DNA from: JANNWF01 sp038205755
GTDB lineage: Bacteria > Pseudomonadota > Gammaproteobacteria > Xanthomonadales > Xanthomonadaceae
Assembly (NCBI GenBank): GCA_038205755.1
Contig: JBBRBN010000138.1
Location: 1-5,306 of the forward strand
Length of the DNA: 5,306 bases
Reading direction: 5' to 3'
Shown: positions 1 through 5,306 of the stretch, in pieces
Layout: every line of letters starts with the position of its first letter
Numbering within the stretch: position 1 is the first letter of the stretch
The notes under the pieces: model-generated
Database searches by the model: none
What the model saw: the letters and a program-made list of their open reading frames with translations, nothing else
What the model was told of the DNA's origin: nothing
Program-made: the position numbers and the translations under genes

Positions 1-92
1 TACCCGGCAGCCGAGCAAGCTCGGCTCTACGACAGCTGCGCGAGCGGCACGCTGCAAGCGAGGGTAGAGCGGAGCTTGCTCCGCTGCGCGAC
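1..92. repeat. REP doublet (REPIN/BIME-like), copy 1 of a tandem pair
   Basis: Two palindromic hairpins in inverted orientation. The left one spans 9-26 (stem AGCCGAG, loop CAAG, stem CTCGGCT) and is followed by CTAC at 27-30. The right one begins with GTAG at 64-67 and spans 68-85 (stem AGCGGAG, loop CTTG, stem CTCCGCT). Read on its own strand, each hairpin is GTAG followed by a palindrome, the signature of REP elements mobilised by RAYT (REP-associated tyrosine) transposases. The arms 9-30 and 64-85 are reverse complements at 20 of 22 positions and are separated by a 33-nt spacer (31-63), so the doublet could also fold into one long hairpin. The window begins inside or at the edge of this copy, so more units may lie to the left. 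The structure is directly visible; RAYT dependence is inferred from the family, and no transposase gene is present here. Confidence 0.85.
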
Positions 93-96
93 AGGC

Positions 97-188
97 TACC
101 CGGCAGCCGAGCAAGCTCGGCTCTACGACAGCGGCGCGAGCGGCACGCTGCAAGCGAGGGTAGAGCGGAGCTTGCTCCGCTGCGCGAC
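97..188. repeat. REP doublet (REPIN/BIME-like), copy 2 of a tandem pair
   Basis: Second copy of the unit at 1-92, offset by exactly 96 bp and identical at 91 of 92 positions; the only change is T37 to G133. Its hairpins lie at 105-122 (CTAC foot at 123-126) and 164-181 (GTAG foot at 160-163). Similarity stops abruptly after 188. The right hairpin ends 10 nt before the hisF ribosome binding site. On the mRNA it would form a stable stem directly upstream of hisF translation initiation, so an effect on mRNA stability or on the relative output of the flanking his genes is plausible but not shown. Confidence 0.85.
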
Positions 189-191
189 TCC

Positions 192-197
192 AAAGGA
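192..197 (+). promoter_or_regulatory. Ribosome binding site of hisF
   Basis: AAAGGA lies 9 nt before the ATG at 207. It is the only good Shine-Dalgarno-like match near the start, and it lies just outside the REP array, so the repeat has not disrupted initiation. Confidence 0.6.
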
Positions 198-206
198 TCG
201 CCCAGC

Positions 207-983
207 ATGCTCGCCAAACGCCTGATCCCCTGCCTCGACGTCCGCGACGGCCAGGTCGTCAAAGGCGTCAACTTCCGCGATCACGTCGTCATGGGCGGCA
301 TTGAGGAGCTGGCGTTGCGCTATCGCGATGACGGTGCCGACGAACTGGTGTTCTACGACATCACGGCCAGTCCGGACGGGCGCTCGGTTGATCGCGGCTG
401 GGTGGAGCGGGTGGCTCGACTGGTTGATATTCCGTTCTGCGTTGCCGGTGGCATCCGCAGCGTGGCGCAAGCGCGCGAGGTGCTGCATGCCGGGGCGGAC
501 AAGATTTCGGTCAATTCGCCGGCACTGGAGCGCCCCGGACTGATTGCCGAGCTGGCCGAGGCGTTTGGGGTGCAGTGCGTGGTGGTCGGCGTGGACAGCC
601 TGCGCGACGCCGATGGGCAGTGGCGAGTTCGGCAGTACACCGGCGACCCGAGCAAGACCCGTGCGCTGGGCAAGCGCACGCTGGACTGGGTCGCACAGGT
701 GCAGCAGCTCGGCGCCGGTGAGATCGTGCTCAACTGCATGGGCACCGACGGCGTGAAAGCAGGCTATGACATCGAGCAGCTGCGCGCCGTGCGCGAGGTT
801 TGCGAGGTTCCGCTGGTGGCGTCGGGCGGCGCCGGCACCGAGCAGCATTTTGCCGACGTGTTCGCCGAGGCCGACGTCGATGCGGCACTCGCCGCCAGCG
901 TCTTTCATACCGGTACCCTGCGGATCCCGGCGCTGAAGCGCTGGCTGGCTGCAAGAGGGGTGGAGATGCGTGATGCAGGCTGA
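207..983 (+). CDS. hisF: Imidazole glycerol phosphate synthase, cyclase subunit HisF
   Basis: HisF is the cyclase half of cytoplasmic IGP synthase. With the glutaminase HisH it converts PRFAR and ammonia to imidazole glycerol phosphate and AICAR, step 5 of histidine synthesis. The 258-residue protein is full length for this (beta/alpha)8-barrel family. The N-terminus has the family signature (KRLIPCLDV) with catalytic Asp11. The second catalytic Asp is D130 (VVVGVDS). Phosphate-binding loops appear as AGGIRS (80-85) and ASGGAG (206-211), and the conserved DGVKAGYD lies at 181-188. The ATG at 207 is supported by AAAGGA upstream and by the canonical start of the protein. The 3' end overlaps hisIE by 11 bp, which suggests translational coupling. 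The gene directly follows a REP array; hisA and hisH, expected upstream in this operon type, lie outside the window. Assignment is very secure. Confidence 0.98.
   Translation: MLAKRLIPCLDVRDGQVVKGVNFRDHVVMGGIEELALRYRDDGADELVFYDITASPDGRSVDRGWVERVARLVDIPFCVAGGIRSVAQAREVLHAGADKISVNSPALERPGLIAELAEAFGVQCVVVGVDSLRDADGQWRVRQYTGDPSKTRALGKRTLDWVAQVQQLGAGEIVLNCMGTDGVKAGYDIEQLRAVREVCEVPLVASGGAGTEQHFADVFAEADVDAALAASVFHTGTLRIPALKRWLAARGVEMRDAG
962..965 (+). promoter_or_regulatory. Ribosome binding site deciding the hisIE start
   Basis: GGAG inside the end of hisF lies 7 nt before the ATG at 973. The in-frame GTG at 970 would be only 4 nt away, so the ATG at 973 is the better start. Confidence 0.55.
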
Positions 984-1599
984 TCCGACGTTCCTGGAAT
1001 CGATCAATTCACTGGCCTGGGACAAGCAGGGCGGACTGCTGCCGGCGGTGGTGCAGGATGCGGATTCGCTGCGTGTTCTGATGCTCGGCTACATGGACCG
1101 CGCCGCGCTGGCGCGGACCCTGGAGTTGGGCAAGGTCACCTTTTTCAGCCGCAGCAAGGGCCGACTTTGGACCAAGGGCGAGTCAAGCGGGCACGTGCTG
1201 CAGCTGGTGTCGATCGAGTCCGACTGCGATGCCGATACCTTGCTGGTGCTGGCGCGTCCGCAGGGCCCAACCTGCCATCTCGGGCGGGCGAGCTGCTTCC
1301 CGACGGCTCCGGCGGACTTTCTGAGCGAGCTCGACGCGCTGATTGCGCAGCGTGCCGTCGAGCGACCCGCCGGCAGCTACACCACCCGCCTGTTCGACTC
1401 GGGTGTGCTCAAGATCGCCCAGAAGGTCGGCGAGGAAGGCGTGGAAACCGCGTTGGCGGGAGCCGCGCAGGACGACGCCGCCCTGCTTGGCGAGAGTGCC
1501 GATCTGGTTTACCACCTGCTGGTCCTGCTGCGCGCCCGCGGACTGTCGCTCGCCGAGGCGGTGGCGCTGCTGCGTGCCCGCCACGCACGACCGGCCTGA
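973..1599 (+). CDS. hisI: Bifunctional phosphoribosyl-AMP cyclohydrolase / phosphoribosyl-ATP pyrophosphatase HisIE
   Basis: This fusion enzyme performs steps 2 and 3 of histidine synthesis in the cytoplasm. The C-terminal HisE domain hydrolyses PR-ATP to PR-AMP and pyrophosphate; the N-terminal HisI domain opens the adenine ring of PR-AMP to give ProFAR. The 208-residue length is typical of the fused form. HisI spans about residues 10-115, with LMLGYMD (36-42), FFSRSKGRLWTKGE (57-70), the metal-binding DCDAD (84-88), and the GPTCH cysteine-histidine at 101-102 with C108 for zinc. HisE spans about 118-205, a MazG-like helical domain with GSYTTRLFDSG (134-144), KVGEEGVE (151-158) and GESADLVYHLLVLL (173-186), whose acidic residues bind magnesium. 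The gene overlaps the end of hisF and was placed at ATG 973; a GTG at 970 would add one residue. In this operon type it is normally the last his gene. Confidence 0.97.
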   Translation: MQADPTFLESINSLAWDKQGGLLPAVVQDADSLRVLMLGYMDRAALARTLELGKVTFFSRSKGRLWTKGESSGHVLQLVSIESDCDADTLLVLARPQGPTCHLGRASCFPTAPADFLSELDALIAQRAVERPAGSYTTRLFDSGVLKIAQKVGEEGVETALAGAAQDDAALLGESADLVYHLLVLLRARGLSLAEAVALLRARHARPA

Positions 1600-1615
1600 G
1601 GGGTGAGGGCACAGC

Positions 1616-3229
1616 ATGTCGACACTGCATCGTTGTCTGATTAGTTCCGTGGTGCGGCTGCTGCTGATCATGTGGCTGTGCGCGGCAGCGCCGTTGCGGG
1701 CGCAGCCGCTGGAGATCTCTGGCCAGATCCGACTGCAGACGGCGGACGGCACGCCAGGCCAAGGCGTAGCCAACGTACTGGTTTCCAACGGCCGTGAGCT
1801 GGTCCGCAGCGACGCATCCGGTCGTTATCGCTTGATGCTGGAGGCCGGTCAGACGCTGTTCGTCATCAAGCCGGCGGGTTACGCCGGGGTCCGGGACAGC
1901 GAGGGCAAGCCGCGCTTCTGGCGCCATCATTTCCCGCATGGCTCGCCGACGCTGCGCTATGGCGGCATTGCGGCCACCGCACACGCCTCCGGCGACTGGG
2001 ATTTCACCCTGGATCCGGCGCAGTCACCCACCGAGGCGCTCGAGGTGCTGGTGTTCGGCGATCCGCAGCCGAAATCGGCGGCCCAGGTGACGTACTTCGA
2101 GCGCGACATCATTGAGCCGATTCTTCGCGATGCGACGGCACGCAAGGCCGACCTGGGGCTGACGCTGGGCGATGTCGTTCACGATGATCTCAGCCTGCTT
2201 CCGGCGATCCAGGCCGCCACGGCGCGGCTTGGCGTGCCTTGGCTGCATGCGGCAGGCAATCACGACATCGATTTTGATGCCGCCGCCGATGACGATTCGC
2301 TGCTCAGCTTCAGGCAGGTATTTGGTCCCGACACCCTGGCCTGGGAGGCGCCGCAGGCGGTGTTCATCGTGCTGGACGACGTGATCTATCAGCCGACCAC
2401 CACGCCGAGCTACATCGGCGGTCTGCGCGAGTCGCAGTTCGCTTTTCTCGAAGGCTACCTGGCAACGCTGGACCGGACGCGCACCGTGGTCCTCGCCACG
2501 CATATTCCGTTCTTTGATCCACATCCCGGTCGCGAATCGTTCCGTCGCGCAGACCGCGAGCGTCTGTTCGCCCTGCTTGCGCCGTTTCCCCGGGTCCTGC
2601 TGCTGAGCGCCCACGGTCACGTCCAGCGGCACTATTTCCACACCGCGCAGGATGGCTGGCACGGCGATCAGCCGCTGCACGAGTACAACGTCGGCGCCAC
2701 CTGCGGCGGCTTCTGGGGCGGCGAGAAAGACGCCGAAGGTCTGCCGACGGCCGACATGTCCGACGGCACGCCCAATGGTTACGCCCAGCTCGTCATCGCC
2801 AGCGACGGCGACTACCGCCTGCGCTGGCAGGTGGCGCGGGAGCCTGGGCATCCGGGAATCGCTCTGCACGCCCCACGCGCGCTGCGCCAGGGCGCCTGGC
2901 CGGGGGTGGGCCTGTACGCGAATGTGTTGATGGGCGTGGCCGATGATCGCGTTGAGTTCCGCATTGACGGCGGTGAGTGGCGGGCGATGACCCGCGTGGA
3001 GCGCACCGATCCGCGGGTTCTTGCGGTCAACCTGGCTGACGACGCGGCCGAGCGCCCAGGCGGCGACAGCCGGACGCCCGAAGCAACCGTTTCGACCCAC
3101 CTGTGGCGCGCCTTCCTGCCCACCGACCTGGATCTCGGCGAGCACCTGGTTGAGGTTCGCGCGCAGGACCGCTGGCGCGGCGAGCTGCGCGCCGAGACGC
3201 GCTACCGCCTGCTGGAAGCAGCACCCTGA
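1616..3229 (+). CDS. Exported calcineurin-like metallophosphoesterase (three-domain MetallophosN/Metallophos/MetallophosC type)
   Basis: The 537-residue protein starts with a likely Sec signal peptide: an Arg-containing N-region, a hydrophobic core at about 15-25 and a possible cleavage site after LRA (27-29), so it is probably periplasmic or secreted. Residues about 32-132 look like the beta-sandwich, transthyretin-like MetallophosN domain (GVANVLVSNGRELVRSDASGRY region). The catalytic metallophosphatase domain spans about 143-340: FGDPQ (D149, Q151), GDVVHDD (D186), GNHD (214-217), THIPF (H296) and AHGH (332-335). From about 357 (YNVGATCGGFWGG, then GTPNGY) a MetallophosC-like domain runs to the end. 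Two motif variations stand out: DPQ replaces the usual DxH, and AHGH replaces GHxH. The histidines of the last motif are kept, so an active dinuclear metal enzyme is likely. The substrate is unknown; the fold hydrolyses phosphomono- or diesters. TGAGGG at 1604-1609 serves the ATG. The 16-bp gap after hisIE suggests co-transcription, but I see no link to histidine synthesis. Confidence 0.88.
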   Translation: MSTLHRCLISSVVRLLLIMWLCAAAPLRAQPLEISGQIRLQTADGTPGQGVANVLVSNGRELVRSDASGRYRLMLEAGQTLFVIKPAGYAGVRDSEGKPRFWRHHFPHGSPTLRYGGIAATAHASGDWDFTLDPAQSPTEALEVLVFGDPQPKSAAQVTYFERDIIEPILRDATARKADLGLTLGDVVHDDLSLLPAIQAATARLGVPWLHAAGNHDIDFDAAADDDSLLSFRQVFGPDTLAWEAPQAVFIVLDDVIYQPTTTPSYIGGLRESQFAFLEGYLATLDRTRTVVLATHIPFFDPHPGRESFRRADRERLFALLAPFPRVLLLSAHGHVQRHYFHTAQDGWHGDQPLHEYNVGATCGGFWGGEKDAEGLPTADMSDGTPNGYAQLVIASDGDYRLRWQVAREPGHPGIALHAPRALRQGAWPGVGLYANVLMGVADDRVEFRIDGGEWRAMTRVERTDPRVLAVNLADDAAERPGGDSRTPEATVSTHLWRAFLPTDLDLGEHLVEVRAQDRWRGELRAETRYRLLEAAP

Positions 3230-3259
3230 GCGGCCTTGGGGGGACGCATCCAGCCGCGA
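3230..3259. other. Short convergent intergenic gap without a clear terminator
   Basis: Only 30 bp separate the stop of the phosphoesterase from the stop of mtnC. A 7-bp inverted repeat (AGCGGCC at 3229-3235, GGCCGCT at 3267-3273) and a small palindrome at 3261-3274 are present, but neither is followed by a T-run on either strand. I see no recognisable intrinsic terminator; termination may be Rho-dependent or the transcripts may overlap. Confidence 0.5.
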
Positions 3260-3970
3260 TCAGCGGGGCCGCTGAGGCTCGATAAGGCGGATCGCATCGA
3301 ATCCGGTCACGCGCACATGGCCGTGGGCGGCGGCATCCAGGCGCGGCGTCGGATAGTCCTCGATGCGGTCGACCAGCACGGTCTGCATGCCGGCATCGCG
3401 AGCAGCGTCCAGCTCTTCGACCACGTCTGACAAAAAGGTGATCGCCGCGGGCGCAGCCGCCAGCTGCAGCGCGATCTGGCGGTAGCTATCCGCCTCGCGC
3501 TTGGCACCGACGCCGGTGTCGAAATGCCCCGAAAACAGCGGAAGCAGATCGCCTGCCGCGCTGTGCTGGAAGAACAGCTTCTGCGCGGCCACCGATCCGG
3601 AGGAATACACATAAAGTGTCTCGCCGTCCTGCTGCCAGCGGCGCAGCGCCGTTGCCGCGTCGGGATACAGGTGGGCGCGGAATTCGCCGCTGCCGTAGCC
3701 GTCCTGCCAGATCAGGCCCTGCAGCGCCTTCAGCGCGGTGTGTTTGCGATCCTCGATGATCCATTGCTGCAGGCCAGCCACGATCTGCGCGTCGCTGGCG
3801 GCCCCACTGATATCCCGGCGCGCGGCGTCCAGCCACTGCCGAACCTCGGGTTCGTGGCCGCGCCGGGCCACAAATTCCGGCAGTGCGCGCATGGCGTAGG
3901 GGAACAGCACCTCTTTGACGAAGGAAATGCTGCTGGTGGTGCCCTCGATGTCGGTGAGGATGATCGCCAT
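3260..3970 (-). CDS. mtnC: Enolase-phosphatase E1 (MtnC), methionine salvage
   Basis: MtnC is a bifunctional HAD-superfamily enzyme of the cytosolic methionine salvage pathway. It enolises 2,3-diketo-5-methylthiopentyl-1-phosphate and then removes the phosphate to give the acireductone that MtnD uses. The 236-residue length fits the family. HAD motif I is at the N-terminus in the MtnC-specific form TDIEGTTSSISFVKEVLFPYA, with nucleophile D7 and acid E9. Motif II is YSSGS (S123-S124-G125), the motif III lysine is K157, and motif IV is FLSDVVEELDAA with D182. The helical cap lies at about 25-100. The start matches the usual family N-terminus, but there is no good Shine-Dalgarno sequence before it; translation may be coupled to mtnD, whose stop lies 27 bp upstream across a GC-rich palindrome. 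It is the last gene of the mtnB-mtnD-mtnC operon and converges on the phosphoesterase gene. Confidence 0.97.
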   Translation of the reverse strand: MAIILTDIEGTTSSISFVKEVLFPYAMRALPEFVARRGHEPEVRQWLDAARRDISGAASDAQIVAGLQQWIIEDRKHTALKALQGLIWQDGYGSGEFRAHLYPDAATALRRWQQDGETLYVYSSGSVAAQKLFFQHSAAGDLLPLFSGHFDTGVGAKREADSYRQIALQLAAAPAAITFLSDVVEELDAARDAGMQTVLVDRIEDYPTPRLDAAAHGHVRVTGFDAIRLIEPQRPR

Positions 3971-3979
3971 GCGTCAGGT

Positions 3980-4007
3980 CTGCGGCCGCAGGCGGCCTCA
4001 GGCGGCC
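3980..4007. repeat. GC-rich palindrome and short tandem repeat at the mtnD-mtnC junction
   Basis: 3980-3991 is a perfect 12-bp palindrome (CTGCGGCCGCAG). An overlapping inverted repeat, GGCCGC at 3984-3989 and GCGGCC at 3992-3997, has a 2-nt gap. A 9-bp direct repeat CAGGCGGCC occurs at 3989-3997 and 3999-4007, running into the end of mtnD. On the mRNA this would form one of several alternative short hairpins just ahead of the mtnC start. A regulatory role is speculative. Confidence 0.6.
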
Positions 4008-4555
4008 ACCGGTGCTTCAAAGCGGGAAAAGCGCTCGGCAATGCCATCGCCGGTGAAGTTGGCTACCCATCCGGCCGGATTGGTGAAGATACGGATCGCG
4101 GTAAAGCGCGGCGTCGGCCCCATGTCAAACCAGTGGCGGGTGCCGTGCGGCACGCCAATCAGATCGCCCCGTTCGCACAGCACTTCGAACACGCGTTCGC
4201 CAATGTGCAGGGTGAACAGGCCCGAGCCGGCGACGAAGAAGCGCACTTCGTCCTCGGCATGGGTGTGCTCATTGAGAAACTTCTGGCGCAGCGCGTCACG
4301 GTCCGGATGCTCCGGATGCAGGCTGATCACATCAAATGCCTGGTAACCGCGCTCGCCCAGCAGCCGGTCGATGGCGCCGCGGTAGGCGGCAATCACCTCA
4401 TCACTGGACGCACCGTCGCGAATTGGCGTCTCGGCCTGCCATTGCTCGAAGCGCACGCCTACCGCGTCGAGCTGGGCGGCAATGGCCGAGCGGTCGCTGC
4501 TGGTGAACGTAGCAGCGCTGGGCTCGAATTCGGCAAAGATGCGCAGGCGACTCAT
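3998..4555 (-). CDS. mtnD: Acireductone dioxygenase (MtnD), methionine salvage
   Basis: MtnD is a metal-dependent cupin dioxygenase. With iron it splits acireductone and oxygen into 2-keto-4-methylthiobutyrate (the methionine precursor) and formate; with nickel the same fold makes methylthiopropionate, formate and CO, an off-pathway reaction. The metal in this protein cannot be told from sequence. The protein is 185 residues from the chosen start, normal for bacterial ARDs. Metal ligands are clear: H97, H99 and E103 in NEHTHAEDEVRFFV, and H141 in GVPHGTRHWFD, matching the spacing of the characterised Klebsiella enzyme. The start at 4555 is preferred over an in-frame ATG at 4591 because AGGAG lies 7 nt before it and the protein then begins MSRLRIF as in relatives; the longer form would also overlap mtnB. 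The gene lies 28 bp after mtnB and 27 bp before mtnC. Confidence 0.97.
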   Translation of the reverse strand: MSRLRIFAEFEPSAATFTSSDRSAIAAQLDAVGVRFEQWQAETPIRDGASSDEVIAAYRGAIDRLLGERGYQAFDVISLHPEHPDRDALRQKFLNEHTHAEDEVRFFVAGSGLFTLHIGERVFEVLCERGDLIGVPHGTRHWFDMGPTPRFTAIRIFTNPAGWVANFTGDGIAERFSRFEAPVAA

Positions 4556-4562
4556 GTCGACA

Positions 4563-4567
4563 CTCCT
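4563..4567 (-). promoter_or_regulatory. Ribosome binding site deciding the mtnD start
   Basis: AGGAG on the minus strand, 7 nt before the ATG at 4555. It selects this start over the in-frame ATG 36 bp upstream at 4591. It is the strongest Shine-Dalgarno sequence of the three mtn genes. Confidence 0.7.
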
Positions 4568-4583
4568 GGATGCGGATGATGGC

Positions 4584-5234
4584 TCAAGCAACCGAATCGA
4601 TCAGACGCAATCGGCGCAGATCAAGTTCGCACTCGAGCATGAATTCGATGGCTTCGAGGTGGCGCATGGCCTCGGCGCCGTCGCGACCCCAGGCGTATAG
4701 GCCGTGACCCGCGATCAGATAGCCCCAGGCGCAGCCTTCATCGAGCAACAGATCGACCGCCTCGGCAAGCGAGGGCATGTCCTGTGAATTGGACAGTACC
4801 GGAAGCTCTACCGCAGCTTCGTGGGTTTCGTTGCCGGCCAGCGCCTTGAGCAGTTCGTAGCCCGCCAGCCGCACGCGCCCGGCGGGTCCGTAAAGCAGGG
4901 ACGCCACCGTCTGCGCGCGCGAATGGGTGTGCAGCACGCAGCCGATTTCCGGAAAACGCCGGTACAGCTGGGTGTGCAGCAAGGTCTCAGCCGAGGGCCG
5001 CTGTTCGGTCGCCACCGGCTGACCCTTCAGGTCGACGGTCATGAAGTCGAGCTCGGTCAGGCGGCCCTTGTCGCGACCGGATACGGTGATCGCGGCGTGG
5101 CGCTCGTCGATGCGCATCGAGAAGTTGCTGCTGGTGGCGGGCGTCCAGCCGCGCGCCGAGAGCGTGCGCGTGAGCTCAATCAGCTGCCGGGCGCAGTCGT
5201 GGAAGCGGGAGGCTGAAAAGGGCAAGGTAGCCAT
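4584..5234 (-). CDS. mtnB: Methylthioribulose-1-phosphate dehydratase (MtnB), methionine salvage
   Basis: MtnB is a zinc-dependent class II aldolase-fold enzyme that dehydrates 5-methylthioribulose-1-phosphate to 2,3-diketo-5-methylthiopentyl-1-phosphate, the substrate of MtnC. The 216-residue length is typical. Family features in order: SSNFS (35-39) and SGRDKG (52-57), which shape the phosphate and substrate pocket; SAETLLH (81-87); the zinc ligands H102 and H104 in LHTHSRAQ; GYELLKALAG (125-134), whose E127 is the likely catalytic acid by analogy with APIP/MtnB; and the third zinc ligand H177 in IAGHGLYAWG. The combination of GYELLKAL and AGHGLYAWG separates it from fuculose-phosphate and ribulose-phosphate members of the same fold, and the adjacent mtnD and mtnC confirm the role. 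It is the first gene of the operon. No strong Shine-Dalgarno sequence precedes the ATG at 5234, although the N-terminus looks normal. Confidence 0.95.
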   Translation of the reverse strand: MATLPFSASRFHDCARQLIELTRTLSARGWTPATSSNFSMRIDERHAAITVSGRDKGRLTELDFMTVDLKGQPVATEQRPSAETLLHTQLYRRFPEIGCVLHTHSRAQTVASLLYGPAGRVRLAGYELLKALAGNETHEAAVELPVLSNSQDMPSLAEAVDLLLDEGCAWGYLIAGHGLYAWGRDGAEAMRHLEAIEFMLECELDLRRLRLIDSVA

Positions 5235-5306
5235 GCACTTGAGTTTACTGGAGGCTGGGTGATCTAACCCGCATGTTTCATGAATCTCGCGCGCCCTCGC
5301 TTGTCT
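5235..5306. other. Intergenic region upstream of the mtn operon
   Basis: 72 bp without a gene. It should carry the 5' untranslated region, and possibly the promoter, of mtnB, but I find no convincing -35/-10 pair on the minus strand. On the plus strand a weak sigma70-like pair exists (TTGAGT at 5239-5244, TCTAAC at 5263-5268, 18-bp spacing), which might serve a divergent gene to the right. An 8-bp palindrome TTCATGAA lies at 5277-5284. None of these is strong enough to call as a site. Confidence 0.4.

Noticed and set aside
1..188. CRISPR array
   Set aside because: There are only two 96-bp units, each made of inverted GTAG hairpins, and the intervening sequence is itself repeated rather than unique spacers.
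970..972. GTG start for hisIE
   Set aside because: It adds one residue and sits only 4 nt after GGAG; the adjacent ATG at 973 has better spacing.
123..1025. Open frame of 300 codons on the minus strand opposite hisF
   Set aside because: It is antisense to an unmistakable hisF, starts in hisIE and ends in the REP repeat, and has low-complexity composition typical of high-GC shadow frames.
2024..3145. Open frame of 373 codons on the minus strand opposite the phosphoesterase
   Set aside because: The plus-strand gene has coherent domains and motifs across this span; the antisense frame shows no recognisable motif.
3261..3274. Intrinsic terminator at the palindrome CAGCGGGGCCGCTG
   Set aside because: The stem is short, lies inside the 3' end of mtnC, and no T-run follows on either strand.
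3524..4579. Open frame of 351 codons on the plus strand across mtnC and mtnD
   Set aside because: It crosses two well-supported minus-strand genes and their junction and has no recognisable family features.
4556..4591. Upstream in-frame ATG extending mtnD by 12 residues
   Set aside because: AGGAG sits at ideal distance from the ATG at 4555, the extension does not resemble the family N-terminus, and it would overlap the mtnB stop.
5277..5284. TTCATGAA palindrome as an operator of the mtn operon
   Set aside because: Eight symmetric bases are too few and cannot be tied to a known regulator; no adjacent promoter could be recognised.

Overview
This is high-GC DNA with tightly packed genes, very probably from a gammaproteobacterium of the Xanthomonadales (Lysobacterales) type. 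Three things point there: the style of the HisF and HisIE proteins, a bifunctional HisIE, and GTAG-class REP hairpin repeats like those common in Stenotrophomonas and its relatives. The placement rests on recognition of sequence style, not on a database search.

Region 1 (1-206) is a non-coding block. It holds two tandem, nearly identical 96-bp units. Each unit is a pair of inverted REP hairpins with the diagnostic GTAG/CTAC foot. The array is cut by the left edge of the window and ends just before the hisF ribosome binding site.

Region 2 (207-3229, + strand) holds hisF, hisIE and a signal-peptide-bearing metallophosphoesterase. hisF and hisIE overlap. hisIE and the phosphoesterase are 16 bp apart, so the three look co-transcribed as the end of a histidine operon whose earlier genes (probably hisA, hisH and others) would lie to the left. 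HisF makes IGP and AICAR from PRFAR. HisIE carries out steps 2 and 3 of the pathway. The phosphoesterase has a predicted export signal and no obvious role in histidine synthesis.

Region 3 (5234 down to 3260, - strand) is a compact methionine salvage operon, mtnB-mtnD-mtnC, convergent with the his group. In pathway order MtnB, MtnC and MtnD carry out three consecutive steps: methylthioribulose-1-phosphate to a diketone phosphate, then to the acireductone, then to 2-keto-4-methylthiobutyrate plus formate. The upstream enzymes (MTA phosphorylase or nucleosidase, the isomerase MtnA) and the final transaminase are not in the window.

The last 72 bp (5235-5306) are non-coding. I see no strongly novel system here. 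The points most worth a second look are the tandem REP array just ahead of hisF, the exported phosphoesterase attached to the his operon, and the hairpin-rich, SD-less mtnD-mtnC junction.
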